This document shows, piece by piece, positions 1 to 7,197 of a stretch of DNA of 64,000 nucleotides; position 1 is the first letter of the stretch; each line of letters opens with the position of its first letter. Location: assembly GCF_005765165.1 (NCBI RefSeq), contig NZ_VCIW01000003.1, forward strand, positions 310,001 through 374,000, given 5' to 3'. Below the pieces are notes generated by a model, which did no database searches, was not told the origin of the DNA, and worked only from the letters and a program-made list of their open reading frames with translations. The position numbers and the translations under genes were made by a program. The stretch is from Paenibacillus antri. Lineage in GTDB: Bacteria > Bacillota > Bacilli > Paenibacillales > YIM-B00363.

Positions 1-491
1 ACGAAGATGCGATCCTCGAAGAACGGTCCCAGGTTCACCTTCTCCACCTTGGCCCGTTGAATTTTCTCCACGCCGCCGGTGTACAGCGAAATGAGATGTC
101 CTTCGGACCGAAGCCGCGACAGCGTGTCCACGACATGCGGATACAGCTCGAATTCGCTGTCGTACACCGTATAGCCCAAGTCGAGCAGCCGCTGCCGTTC
201 CTCCGGATCCGGCTCCCGACCGAATAGGTCGCTGTAATGGTCGTACGTCTCCGCGAACGATTCGGGGAACCGCTCCGCCGCGAACCCGTGGACGTGGATG
301 CCCGCCAGATCGAGCTCGAGCTGTTTCTTCTTGATCTCTTCCTTGGTCAGCTTATGCGATGCGAACCACGTCTCGACCAAATCCGCGAATTGGTCGATGA
401 CCAAGTCGAAATATTTATTGCAATGGATGAGCGTATCATCCAAGTCGAACAGCAGGTTGAGCGTTTCCGTACGATTTCCGTTTTCCGTCAT
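1..491 (-). CDS. HAD-superfamily hydrolase, C-terminal part outside window
   Basis: Reading on the minus strand from ATG at 491 gives an open frame of 163 codons that runs off the left edge. The N-terminus carries HAD motif I, FDLDDTLIH (about residues 15-23), where the two aspartates would be nucleophile and acid/base. A helical cap follows, and LISLYTGG around residue 140 fits motif II (Thr/Ser). It lies 39 bp downstream of mtnE in the same direction, so co-transcription is likely. HAD phosphatases occur in methionine salvage (MtnX), but this protein does not look like MtnX to me, so the substrate is open. The start is supported by a GGGAG about 9 nt upstream. Confidence 0.8.
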   Translation of the reverse strand, partial: MTENGNRTETLNLLFDLDDTLIHCNKYFDLVIDQFADLVETWFASHKLTKEEIKKKQLELDLAGIHVHGFAAERFPESFAETYDHYSDLFGREPDPEERQRLLDLGYTVYDSEFELYPHVVDTLSRLRSEGHLISLYTGGVEKIQRAKVEKVNLGPFFEDRIF

Positions 492-530
492 CCAAGCCAA
501 CTCCCGTCTCCTGAAGCGAACCTACTCTCT

Positions 531-1718
531 TTATCCGAAAATGCCGAGCCGCCCGATTCGCGCAGCCGCCTCGCGCAGCCGCTCTTCGTCGGTGAGCAGC
601 CCGAGACGAACGTACCCTTCGCCGTGCTCGCCGAAGCCGATGCCCGGCGCGACGACGATATCGGCCTCGTCCAACAGCTTGTCCGCGAACGAAGCTGACG
701 TGTAGCCCTTCGGCACCGGCAGCCAGCAGAAAAACGAGCCTTCCGGCTTCGCCGGGCGCCAGCCGATGTCCGCGAGCGCGCCGTACAGCGCGTCGCGCCG
801 CGACTCGTACGTCGCGACGAGCGCGCGCACGGAATCCTGCGGGCCGAGCAGCGCCTCGCGCGCCGCCCACTGCACGCCGCCGAACAGGCTGCAGTAGAAA
901 TGATCCTGCAGCAGGTTGATCTGCGCAATAATTTCCTCGTTGCCGAGCGCGAAGCCGACGCGCCACCCGGCCATATTGTAAGTTTTGGACAAAGTGTAAA
1001 TTTCAATACCGACGTCGATCGCGCCCGGCGTTTCGAGGAAGCTGACCGGCCGGCGGCCGTCGAAGCCGATCGCGCCGTACGCGAAATCGGACACGGCGAG
1101 GACGCCGTGCTTCGCCGCGAAATCGACCGTGTCCAGGTAGAACGAGGCGGGCGCCATCGCGGACGTCGGGTTGTTCGGGTAGTTGACGAACAGCAGCTTC
1201 GCCTTTTCCAAATTGGTCTGCGCGATAGCGTTATAATCCGGCAAGTAGCCGTTCGATTCCAGAAGCGGCATCGTCGCCATGCGGCCGCCGGCGATGGCGA
1301 CGCCCGACCAGTAATCCGGGTAGCCCGGATCCGGCACGAGGGCGACGTCGCCCGGGTTCAGCATGATTTGGCTGATTTCGACGAGCCCGGCTTTGCCGCC
1401 GAACAATATCGCCACTTGTTTTTCCGGATCGAGCGTCACGCCGTAATCGAGCCGATACCGCTCGGCGACCGCTTCCTTCAGGAATGCGTACCCCGTGAAC
1501 GGGGAGTATCTATGGAACTGCGGATTTTCCGCGCCTTGCTTCATCGCTTCGACGATCGTATCCGGCGTCGGACGGTCCGGGTTGCCTTGCCCGAGATTGA
1601 TGACGTCGCGGCCCGCGGCCGTCGCGGCGTTCGCCTTCTTCACCAAAGACGCGAAAAATTGCTTCGGCAGCTCCGTCATGCGGGCGGCCGGTTGAAAGCG
1701 CACCTTCGAATCGTTCAT
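531..1718 (-). CDS. mtnE: PLP-dependent aminotransferase, methionine salvage MtnE-like
   Basis: 395 aa fold-type I aminotransferase, full length for the family. Visible signatures are the N-terminal ELPKQFFASLV, DVINLGQGNPD (substrate/PLP region), YPNNPT around residue 185 (cofactor-binding Asn) and YTLSKTYNMAGWRVGF around residue 245, whose Lys should form the PLP Schiff base. The sequence strongly resembles Bacillus YkrV/MtnE as I remember it. That enzyme transaminates 2-oxo-4-methylthiobutanoate to methionine, typically with glutamine as donor. The start is supported by GGAGG about 9 nt upstream. It is divergent from an omega-amidase-like gene, the same pairing as in Bacillus. No S-box (SAM riboswitch) is recognisable upstream. 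A related LL-DAP or alanine aminotransferase role is the main alternative. Confidence 0.85.
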   Translation of the reverse strand: MNDSKVRFQPAARMTELPKQFFASLVKKANAATAAGRDVINLGQGNPDRPTPDTIVEAMKQGAENPQFHRYSPFTGYAFLKEAVAERYRLDYGVTLDPEKQVAILFGGKAGLVEISQIMLNPGDVALVPDPGYPDYWSGVAIAGGRMATMPLLESNGYLPDYNAIAQTNLEKAKLLFVNYPNNPTSAMAPASFYLDTVDFAAKHGVLAVSDFAYGAIGFDGRRPVSFLETPGAIDVGIEIYTLSKTYNMAGWRVGFALGNEEIIAQINLLQDHFYCSLFGGVQWAAREALLGPQDSVRALVATYESRRDALYGALADIGWRPAKPEGSFFCWLPVPKGYTSASFADKLLDEADIVVAPGIGFGEHGEGYVRLGLLTDEERLREAAARIGRLGIFG

Positions 1719-1795
1719 CTTCCATTGCCTCCGTCTATCACGTAAATGCTATTAATCTTATCAAAAACGTCTTCCCCTGTATACCGTTCGACGTC

Positions 1796-1823
1796 TTGAC
1801 ATCGGCGGCGGGTAGCGTATGAT
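1796..1823 (+). promoter_or_regulatory. Sigma-A promoter of mtnU
   Basis: TTGACA (1796-1801), a 16 nt spacer, then TATGAT (1818-1823): a perfect -35 and a 5/6 -10. Transcription would begin near 1830 and give a leader of about 40 nt to the ATG at 1870. This rules out the earlier in-frame ATG at 1819, which lies inside the -10 box. Confidence 0.75.
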
Positions 1824-1869
1824 GGGGGAAAACCATTCGAACAGTGGGGCAAAGGGGAACGAGAAACGC

Positions 1870-2655
1870 ATGAAAGTCGCGGTCATTCAAATGGACGTGT
1901 CGATCGGAGAACCGGAACGGAATCGGGAGCGGGCGCTGGCCCGGATGGAGGAAGCCGTGAACGGCGGCGCGGAGAAACCGGACGTGCTCGTCCTGCCGGA
2001 GATGTGGAATACGGGATATTCGTTGGAAAATATAGAAGAGATCGCCGACGCGAACGGCGAACCGACGCACGCGATGATGTCCGCCTTCGCGGCGAAGCAC
2101 GGCGTGAACGTCGTCGCGGGCTCGGTGGCGAACCGGACGGAAGGCGGCGTGAACAATACGATCTTCGTCTACGATCGCACGGGCGCGCGCACGTCGGAAT
2201 ATTCGAAGATCCATTTGTTCCGGTTGATGGAAGAAGAGAAGTATTTGAAGCAGGGCGGCGAGCTCGGCCGCCTCGTCGTCGACGGTGAAGCGGCGGGCAT
2301 GATGGTTTGTTACGACATCCGCTTTCCCGAGCTGACCCGGCGCCTCGCGCTCGACGGCGCGAAGGTGCTGTTCGTGCCGGCGCAATGGCCGAAGCCGCGG
2401 CTGCATCACTGGCGCACGCTGCTGCTGGCGAGGGCGATCGAAAACCAGATGTTCGTCGTCGCGTGCAATCGAGTGGGCGTCAGCCGCGGCACCGAGTTTT
2501 TCGGTAACTCGATGATCATTTCGCCATGGGGCGACGTGCTCGCCGAAGGCGGGGAAGAGGAGACGATCCTGCGCGCGACGCTCGATCTCGCCGAAGCGGA
2601 CCGCGTCCGCGGCACGATTCCGGTGTTCCAGGACCGTCGTCCCGAACTGTATTAA
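1870..2655 (+). CDS. mtnU: Carbon-nitrogen hydrolase (omega-amidase type), MtnU-like
   Basis: 261 aa nitrilase-superfamily enzyme. The Glu-Lys-Cys triad is visible: Glu in VLPEMWNTGY, Lys in EYSKIHLF and Cys in GMMVCYDIRFPE. In Bacillus the homologue YkrU/MtnU sits beside mtnE. Omega-amidases hydrolyse 2-oxoglutaramate, the by-product when MtnE uses glutamine as amino donor, pulling the transamination forward; that role here is inferred from family and neighbour. The start at 1870 was chosen for the AAAGGGG site 12 nt upstream and because the in-frame ATG at 1819 overlaps the promoter. Its stop codon overlaps that of the convergent small gene through a shared TTAA. Confidence 0.85.
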   Translation: MKVAVIQMDVSIGEPERNRERALARMEEAVNGGAEKPDVLVLPEMWNTGYSLENIEEIADANGEPTHAMMSAFAAKHGVNVVAGSVANRTEGGVNNTIFVYDRTGARTSEYSKIHLFRLMEEEKYLKQGGELGRLVVDGEAAGMMVCYDIRFPELTRRLALDGAKVLFVPAQWPKPRLHHWRTLLLARAIENQMFVVACNRVGVSRGTEFFGNSMIISPWGDVLAEGGEEETILRATLDLAEADRVRGTIPVFQDRRPELY

Positions 2656-3002
2656 CCGTTCGCGAGCAGCGTCGCCATGACGCGGTAATTGTCGTGGCGA
2701 CGCAGCAGGAAGTCGACCTCCGCCTTCAGCCGGTCGGCATCGGCTTGCGCTTGGCGAATGTCCGCATGAAGCGGCCCGGTATACGCGCGGAACGCCGCGA
2801 GCCGGGCCGCTTCGTCGTTGTACGGCGCGGCGTCGGCCAAAGGCCACGCGGACTCGGCGTCGGCGAGCCGGCCGCGCTTTTCCGCAAGTGCGTGCTGCGC
2901 GCTGTAATACCGCATCTCGGCTTTGCGCAGCAGCTCGGGCAGCAGCTGCAATTCGTCGATGATCGTCTCCGTCAGGAGGTGGCGCGTCGTTAAGGTAGTC
3001 AT
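2652..3002 (-). CDS. Small coiled-coil-like protein of unknown function
   Basis: 116 aa, not recognised. It starts at ATG 3002, with AGAAGGA about 9 nt upstream, rather than at an upstream start with no ribosome site. The sequence is rich in Ala, Leu, Arg and Glu in heptad-like spacing (LLPELLRKAEMRYYSAQHAL, then DIRQAQADADRLKAEVDFLL), so it is probably mostly helical and may form a coiled coil. It has no signal peptide or membrane segment. It is convergent with mtnU, with overlapping stop codons, and lies downstream of the LysR gene with a 64 bp gap. Small helical proteins like this resemble recombination or phage-accessory proteins, but I see no basis for a function. Confidence 0.6.
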   Translation of the reverse strand: MTTLTTRHLLTETIIDELQLLPELLRKAEMRYYSAQHALAEKRGRLADAESAWPLADAAPYNDEAARLAAFRAYTGPLHADIRQAQADADRLKAEVDFLLRRHDNYRVMATLLANG

Positions 3003-3066
3003 CGCAATCATTCCTTCTGTTGAGGTGGACAAGAGTTATTAGGAATGTATGCGCGGGGGAGTCGAC

Positions 3067-3978
3067 TTATGCTTGGCGCGCGCCGCGTTCGGTCGAGGTC
3101 ACCTCCATCAGCGTCTCGATGAACGCTTCCGCCGCTTTCGTGAAGTAGCGGCCGCGGCGTTCGGCGATAACGAGCGTGCGGCTCGGCGTCGGATCGGTCA
3201 GCGCCTTGAAGACGGGAACGTACTTCCCCTTCTTCGAGGCGGCGATCATGTTCGGGATGAAGGCGACGCCCATGCCGGCGGCGACGAGCGACATGACCGT
3301 CTCGATGTTGCTGCTCTCGAACACGATGCGAGGCGCGAAGCCGGCTTCGGCGCAAATGTCCGACGTAATTTGGCGGAAGCCCTGTCCTTTCTTCAGCACG
3401 ATGAACGCCTCGTCCGCGAGCGAACGTACCGGGATCGGCTCCGGCGCCGTCGCCAGTTCGTGCGACTGGGGCACGGCGAGGCAAATTTCTTCCGTGGCGT
3501 AGGGACGATAGTCGAGCGTCGTCTCCTCGATCGGCAGGGAGAGCAGCGCGAGGTCTACGGACCCGGACGACGTCAGCTGCTCCAGGTTGGCGCTGGTGTC
3601 TTCGACGAGCGATATTTCGATGCCGGGGTGGCGCTTCGCGAATTCGGGCAGGACGAGCGGGAGAATGTGGGAGCCGGTGATCGGGAGTGTGCCGACGACG
3701 AGCTTTCCTTTGCGCAAATTGGAAATATCGTTCATCTCGCTCCGGAGCTGCTCGACGAGGTCGAGGATGACTTGCGCTTTAGTCACGAAAATTTCGCCCG
3801 CGTGCGTCGGCTCGACGGCGTTCGTCGTCCGGTGAAACAGCGTGACGCCGAGCTCCTTCTCGAGCTTCGCGAGCTGCTGGCTTAAGGAAGGCTGCGCGAT
3901 GTGAAGCTTTTCCGCGGCGCGGGAGAAGTTCTTATCATTATAGATCTGAACGGCGTAACCGAGTTGACGGAATTCCAA
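3067..3978 (-). CDS. LysR-family transcriptional regulator, probable regulator of leuCD
   Basis: 303 aa, full length for the family. The N-terminal winged helix is clear: YNDKNFSRAAEKLHIAQPSLSQQLAKLE at about residues 13-40, followed by LGVTLFHRT. Residues from about 90 onward form the effector domain (KLVVGTLPITGSHILPLVLPEF). It is transcribed divergently from leuC across 133 bp that hold an AT-rich dyad and direct repeats placed just upstream of a candidate leuC -35. That is the classic geometry for a LysR activator that also represses itself. The effector is unknown; a branched-chain intermediate such as 2-isopropylmalate would fit the context but is inference. Confidence 0.9.
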   Translation of the reverse strand: MEFRQLGYAVQIYNDKNFSRAAEKLHIAQPSLSQQLAKLEKELGVTLFHRTTNAVEPTHAGEIFVTKAQVILDLVEQLRSEMNDISNLRKGKLVVGTLPITGSHILPLVLPEFAKRHPGIEISLVEDTSANLEQLTSSGSVDLALLSLPIEETTLDYRPYATEEICLAVPQSHELATAPEPIPVRSLADEAFIVLKKGQGFRQITSDICAEAGFAPRIVFESSNIETVMSLVAAGMGVAFIPNMIAASKKGKYVPVFKALTDPTPSRTLVIAERRGRYFTKAAEAFIETLMEVTSTERGARQA

Positions 3979-3994
3979 GGTCGGTCGACCCCCT

Positions 3995-4061
3995 TATAGA
4001 TATTACCAATCAAATATATAGATATTATATCTTGGAACAATGACGAAAGAAATGATAGGAT
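3995..4061 (+). promoter_or_regulatory. Candidate LysR operator and leuC promoter
   Basis: TATAGATATTA occurs twice (3995-4005 and 4017-4027), 22 bp apart (two helical turns). The second copy is part of the dyad AGATAT-T-ATATCT at 4020-4032. Immediately after it are a -35-like TTGGAA (4032-4037), an 18 nt spacer and TAGGAT (4056-4061). The stretch is strikingly AT-rich against the 60% GC background. Neither promoter hexamer is strong, which fits an activator-dependent promoter. Confidence 0.5.
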
Positions 4062-4111
4062 ACGTTATAGAGGAAATTGCAATTATCGCGAAAACGGGAG
4101 AGGTGACGGGA

Positions 4112-5536
4112 ATGGCGAAACGTACATTGTTCGAAAAAATTTGGGACAATCACGTCATTCATCAAGAAGAAGGCAAACCTAGCATCATCTATATCGATTT
4201 GCATCTCGTGCACGAAGTAACGAGCCCGCAGGCGTTCGAGGGCCTCCGCCTCGCCGGCCGGAAGGTGCGCCGTCCGGATTTGACGTTCGCGACGATGGAC
4301 CACAACGTGCCGACGAAGGACCGCTTCAACATCGCGGACCCGATCTCGAAGCAGCAGGTCGACACGCTGACGAAGAACGCGCAAGATTTCGGCGTGACGC
4401 TGTATGACCTCAACTCGATCGATCAGGGCGTCGTTCACGTCATGGGGCCGGAGCTCGGCCTGACGCATCCGGGCAAGACGATCGTGTGCGGCGACTCGCA
4501 TACGTCGACGCACGGCGCGTTCGGCGCGCTCGCGTTCGGCATCGGGACGTCCGAGGTCGAGCACGTGCTCGCGACGCAATGTCTGCAGCAGTCGAAGCCG
4601 AAGACGATGGAAGTGCGCGTGAACGGCAAGCTGCCGGCGGGCGTGACGGCGAAGGACTTGATCTTGGGGATTATCGCGCAGTACGGCACGGACTTCGCGA
4701 CGGGCTACGTCATCGAGTACACGGGCGAAGCGATCCGCGGGTTGTCCATGGAGCAGCGCATGACGGTGTGCAACATGTCGATCGAGGGCGGCGCCCGCGC
4801 GGGCATGATCGCTCCGGACGAGACGACGTTCGAATATTTGCGCGGCCGTCAACACGTGCCTGCCGGCGCGGAATTCGACGCGGCCGTCGAGCAGTGGAAG
4901 GCGCTCGTCACGGACGAAGGCGCGTCTTACGACCGCGTCGTCGAGTTCGACGCTTCGGCGTTGATCCCGCAAGTGACGTGGGGCACGTCGCCGGGCATGG
5001 GCACGAACGTGCTCGCGTCGGTGCCGAATCCGGCGGACTTCGCGACGGAGAACGAGCGCAAAGCGGCCGAGAAGGCGCTGGAATACATGGATTTGAAGCC
5101 GGGCACGCCGATGACGGAAGTCGCGATCAACTACGTGTTCATCGGCTCCTGCACGAACGGCCGCATCGAGGACCTGCGCGCGGCGGCGAAAGTCGCTCGC
5201 GGCTACAAGGTGTCGCCGAACGTGACGGCGATCGTCGTTCCGGGCTCGGGCCGCGTCAAGATTCAAGCCGAGAAGGAAGGCTTGGACAAAGTGTTTACCG
5301 AAGCGGGCTTCGAATGGCGCGACGCCGGCTGCTCGATGTGCCTCGCGATGAACCCGGACGTCTTGTCGCCGGGCGACCGCTGCGCTTCGACGTCGAACCG
5401 TAACTTCGAAGGCCGTCAAGGCCGCGGCGGACGCACGCATCTCGTGTCGCCGGAGATGGCGGCGGCGGCTGCGATCGAAGGGCATTTCGTCGACGTGCGC
5501 GGCTGGAATTTCAAATCCGAACCGGTAACCGTGTAA
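4112..5536 (+). CDS. leuC: 3-isopropylmalate dehydratase large subunit
   Basis: 474 aa aconitase-superfamily protein. With LeuD it converts 2-isopropylmalate to 3-isopropylmalate in leucine synthesis. The [4Fe-4S] cysteines are visible in [14 protein letters not shown] and in [11 protein letters not shown]; substrate-binding signatures MDHNVPT and [19 protein letters not shown] are also present. The start at [14 protein letters not shown] was chosen because it is the family N-terminus and has GGAGAGGTGA upstream; an in-frame ATG at 4040 would add 24 residues over the promoter region. leuD follows after 15 bp. No T-box leader is visible, so regulation is probably through the divergent LysR. 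leuA and leuB are not in this window. Confidence 0.97.
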   Translation: MAKRTLFEKIWDNHVIHQEEGKPSIIYIDLHLVHEVTSPQAFEGLRLAGRKVRRPDLTFATMDHNVPTKDRFNIADPISKQQVDTLTKNAQDFGVTLYDLNSIDQGVVHVMGPELGLTHPGKTIVCGDSHTSTHGAFGALAFGIGTSEVEHVLATQCLQQSKPKTMEVRVNGKLPAGVTAKDLILGIIAQYGTDFATGYVIEYTGEAIRGLSMEQRMTVCNMSIEGGARAGMIAPDETTFEYLRGRQHVPAGAEFDAAVEQWKALVTDEGASYDRVVEFDASALIPQVTWGTSPGMGTNVLASVPNPADFATENERKAAEKALEYMDLKPGTPMTEVAINYVFIGSCTNGRIEDLRAAAKVARGYKVSPNVTAIVVPGSGRVKIQAEKEGLDKVFTEAGFEWRDAGCSMCLAMNPDVLSPGDRCASTSNRNFEGRQGRGGRTHLVSPEMAAAAAIEGHFVDVRGWNFKSEPVTV

Positions 5537-5551
5537 GGGGGACATACGAAC

Positions 5552-6139
5552 ATGCAAGCATTCACGAAGTCTACAGGACTCGTTTGCCCGGTCGACCGCG
5601 TTAACGTCGATACGGACGCGATCATTCCGAAGCAATTCCTGAAGCGCATCGAGCGCACCGGATTCGGCCAATTTTTGTTCTTCGAATGGCGTTGGGACGA
5701 GAGCGGGAACGTGATCGAGAGCTTCCCGATGAACCAGCCGCGCTACCAAGGCGCGTCCGTTCTGATCTCCCGCGCGAACTTCGGCTGCGGCTCGTCCCGC
5801 GAGCACGCGCCGTGGGCGATCCTCGACTACGGATTCAACGTGGTCATCGCTCCGTCGTTCGCGGACATTTTCTATAACAACTGCTTCAAGAACGGCATCC
5901 TGCCGATCAAGCTGTCCGAAGAGCAAGTCGAAGACTTGTTCCAACGCACGGCGAAGCATGACGGCTATAAGCTGACGGTCGACCTCGAGAACAAGACGAT
6001 CGCGGACGAGCACGGCCTGTCGATCGCGTTCGATCTCGACGAGCACCGCCGTCAGTTCTTGCTGCAAGGTCTCGACGACATCGGCCTGACGCTGCAGCAC
6101 GAAGACAAGATCGCCGCGTACGAAGCGGCTCGCGCGTAA
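5552..6139 (+). CDS. leuD: 3-isopropylmalate dehydratase small subunit
   Basis: 195 aa, the swivel-domain subunit that completes the LeuCD isomerase. The diagnostic [14 protein letters not shown] loop sits at about residues 73-86, followed by [30 protein letters not shown] lies about 9 nt before the ATG. It is 15 bp downstream of leuC and is followed by a clear terminator, so leuCD forms a two-gene operon separate from other leucine genes. Confidence 0.97.
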   Translation: MQAFTKSTGLVCPVDRVNVDTDAIIPKQFLKRIERTGFGQFLFFEWRWDESGNVIESFPMNQPRYQGASVLISRANFGCGSSREHAPWAILDYGFNVVIAPSFADIFYNNCFKNGILPIKLSEEQVEDLFQRTAKHDGYKLTVDLENKTIADEHGLSIAFDLDEHRRQFLLQGLDDIGLTLQHEDKIAAYEAARA

Positions 6140-6174
6140 TCGAATACGACGTTCTACGCGTCAGTGCAAAGCAT

Positions 6175-6212
6175 GCGCTGTCTCCCGGATTCCGGGGGGC
6201 GGCGCTTTTTTT
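6175..6212 (+). terminator. Rho-independent terminator of leuCD
   Basis: GCGC and TCCCGG pair with CCGGGG and GCGC around a short loop in a GC-rich hairpin, followed by seven T residues (6206-6212). It lies 36 bp after the leuD stop. Confidence 0.8.
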
Positions 6213-6274
6213 GTTTGTTGCTTTGGGAGCTGGTCCGAAGCCTGGGTATCCGAACGGGGCGGCTGTGCCGGGCA

Positions 6275-6478
6275 CGGAGGAAGTTCGGCGCGAGCGCATG
6301 CAGTCCGGTTTCGTAAACACTTTATTTTTTGGAGGGGGCGGTCGTGATGGAAATGGAACGAAGTTTCGATGAAGCATATGAAGTCTGGATTCGAGAAACT
6401 TCTCGGGAGGGGCGGTCGTGATGGAGATGGAACGAAGTTTCGATGAGGCGTATGAAGTCTGGTTTCGGAAACACCTCA
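6275..6478 (+). repeat. Degenerate tandem triplication of a gene 5' end
   Basis: Three copies of the same ~75 bp stretch lie head to tail. The intact copy starts at about 6408 and includes the ribosome site (GGGAGGGGCGGTCGTG) and first codons of the nuclease-like gene. The preceding copy (about 6334-6401) matches it over ~65 bp with only a few changes. A third, more decayed copy precedes that (about 6280-6320; shared tail GTTTCG-T-AAACAC). The GGTTTCG-type landmarks fall at 6307, 6387 and 6461, giving periods of 80 and 74 bp. Confidence 0.75.
6347..6421 (+). pseudogene. Truncated duplicate of the nuclease N-terminus (24-codon reading frame)
   Basis: ATG at 6347 has a strong GGAGGGGG upstream. 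It opens with MEMERSFDEAYEVW, identical to the start of the following gene. It diverges after 14 residues (IRETSREGRS) and ends at TGA 6419-6421, whose last base is the A of the next gene's ATG (TGATG). It is either a dead copy left by tandem duplication or a short leader peptide translationally coupled to the intact gene. Confidence 0.5.
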
Positions 6479-7131
6479 AGGAAAGCGCCGGGGACCGTCG
6501 GCTGCAGTTGGAACGTCGCATGTCGAAGGGGAGTCCTTATGACCACGAATGCGCGGAAACCCGGTTTTTACGGGACATTTGGTGGCCGGTTTACGGAGAG
6601 TTAGAGTCGTTGATTCCGGAGTACGAGATTGTGGACGGGTTAGGCAAATCCCGTTATCTCGATCACGCGATGATCCGATACCCGGTGTTGGCGGACCTGG
6701 AGGTTGACGGATACGCCTCCCATCAAAAAGAAGCCTCCCGTTGGAGTTTCGCCGACGACCGTCGCCGCGATGCGGGATTGCGCATGCTCGGGTGGGACGT
6801 TCTGCGGATCGCGTTCAGCGATATGCAGGCTCACCCTCTCGCGTGTCAGCAGTTGTTGAGTAGGTGGATGGATTCCATTAAGCCTAAGCCGACAATTAAT
6901 CAAGAATGGAAGGAACATATCATTCAATATGCCAGGTACCATTCCCCATTCACGATAAGCGACATTATGCAATTATTGCGAACATCGGAGCATACATCTA
7001 GGAAACTGCTCAAGGAGCTACTGGCATTGCAGGTTCTCATATCCGCAGGGACGGGAGATAAGAGGGTAACGTGTTATCGTTTAAACGAACAATACCTTCA
7101 GAACCGTAAACCGCAGTTATTAAAATTTTAA
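6421..7131 (+). CDS. PD-(D/E)XK nuclease-like (DUF559/Vsr-type) protein with C-terminal winged helix
   Basis: 236 aa. Residues 79-130 read like the core of the DUF559/Vsr nuclease fold: Asp81 (RYLDHAM), then LADLEVDG with Glu94 and Asp96, His101, a run of Arg/Asp (FADDRRRDAGLRMLGW) and VLRI as the closing strand. Residues about 165-225 (SPFTISDIMQLLRTSEHTSR, then KLLKEL) look like a winged helix. The start could be GTG 6418, ATG 6421 or ATG 6427; ATG 6421 fits the upstream GGGAGGGG best. The C-terminal half is visibly lower in GC than its neighbours, and the 5' end is triplicated. Both hint at a mobile or recently rearranged gene. DNA cleavage and any link to the repeat array next door are inference; it could be a catalytically inert DNA-binding protein. 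Confidence 0.65.
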   Translation: MEMERSFDEAYEVWFRKHLKESAGDRRLQLERRMSKGSPYDHECAETRFLRDIWWPVYGELESLIPEYEIVDGLGKSRYLDHAMIRYPVLADLEVDGYASHQKEASRWSFADDRRRDAGLRMLGWDVLRIAFSDMQAHPLACQQLLSRWMDSIKPKPTINQEWKEHIIQYARYHSPFTISDIMQLLRTSEHTSRKLLKELLALQVLISAGTGDKRVTCYRLNEQYLQNRKPQLLKF

Positions 7132-7147
7132 CAAACTAGTTTGGTTG

Positions 7148-7167
7148 AAAGCGCAAAAACGCGCTTT
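7148..7167. repeat. Isolated palindrome AAAGCGC-N6-GCGCTTT
   Basis: A perfect 7 bp inverted repeat around a 6 nt centre, 16 bp after the nuclease-like stop. It has no T tract, so it is a poor terminator. Its arms resemble those of the palindromes in the array that begins 30 bp later, so it may be an outlying or ancestral copy. Confidence 0.6.
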
Positions 7168-7197
7168 GAATGTCGGAACGGAGAGGGTCTTAGAGAG

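Noticed and set aside
1719-1869. SAM riboswitch between mtnE and mtnU
   Set aside because: No S-box core (GGUGGAGGGA/GGCAACC-type) is visible on either strand, and the promoter leaves too short a leader.
3979-4111. T-box leader for leuCD
   Set aside because: The interval is too short and lacks the T-box sequence and a terminator/antiterminator pair.
4025-6100. 691-codon minus-strand frame opposite leuCD
   Set aside because: Antisense shadow of leuC and leuD, which carry full catalytic motifs.
7148-7167. Rho-independent terminator of the nuclease-like gene
   Set aside because: The hairpin is good but is followed by GAATG rather than a T run, so it is listed as a palindrome only.
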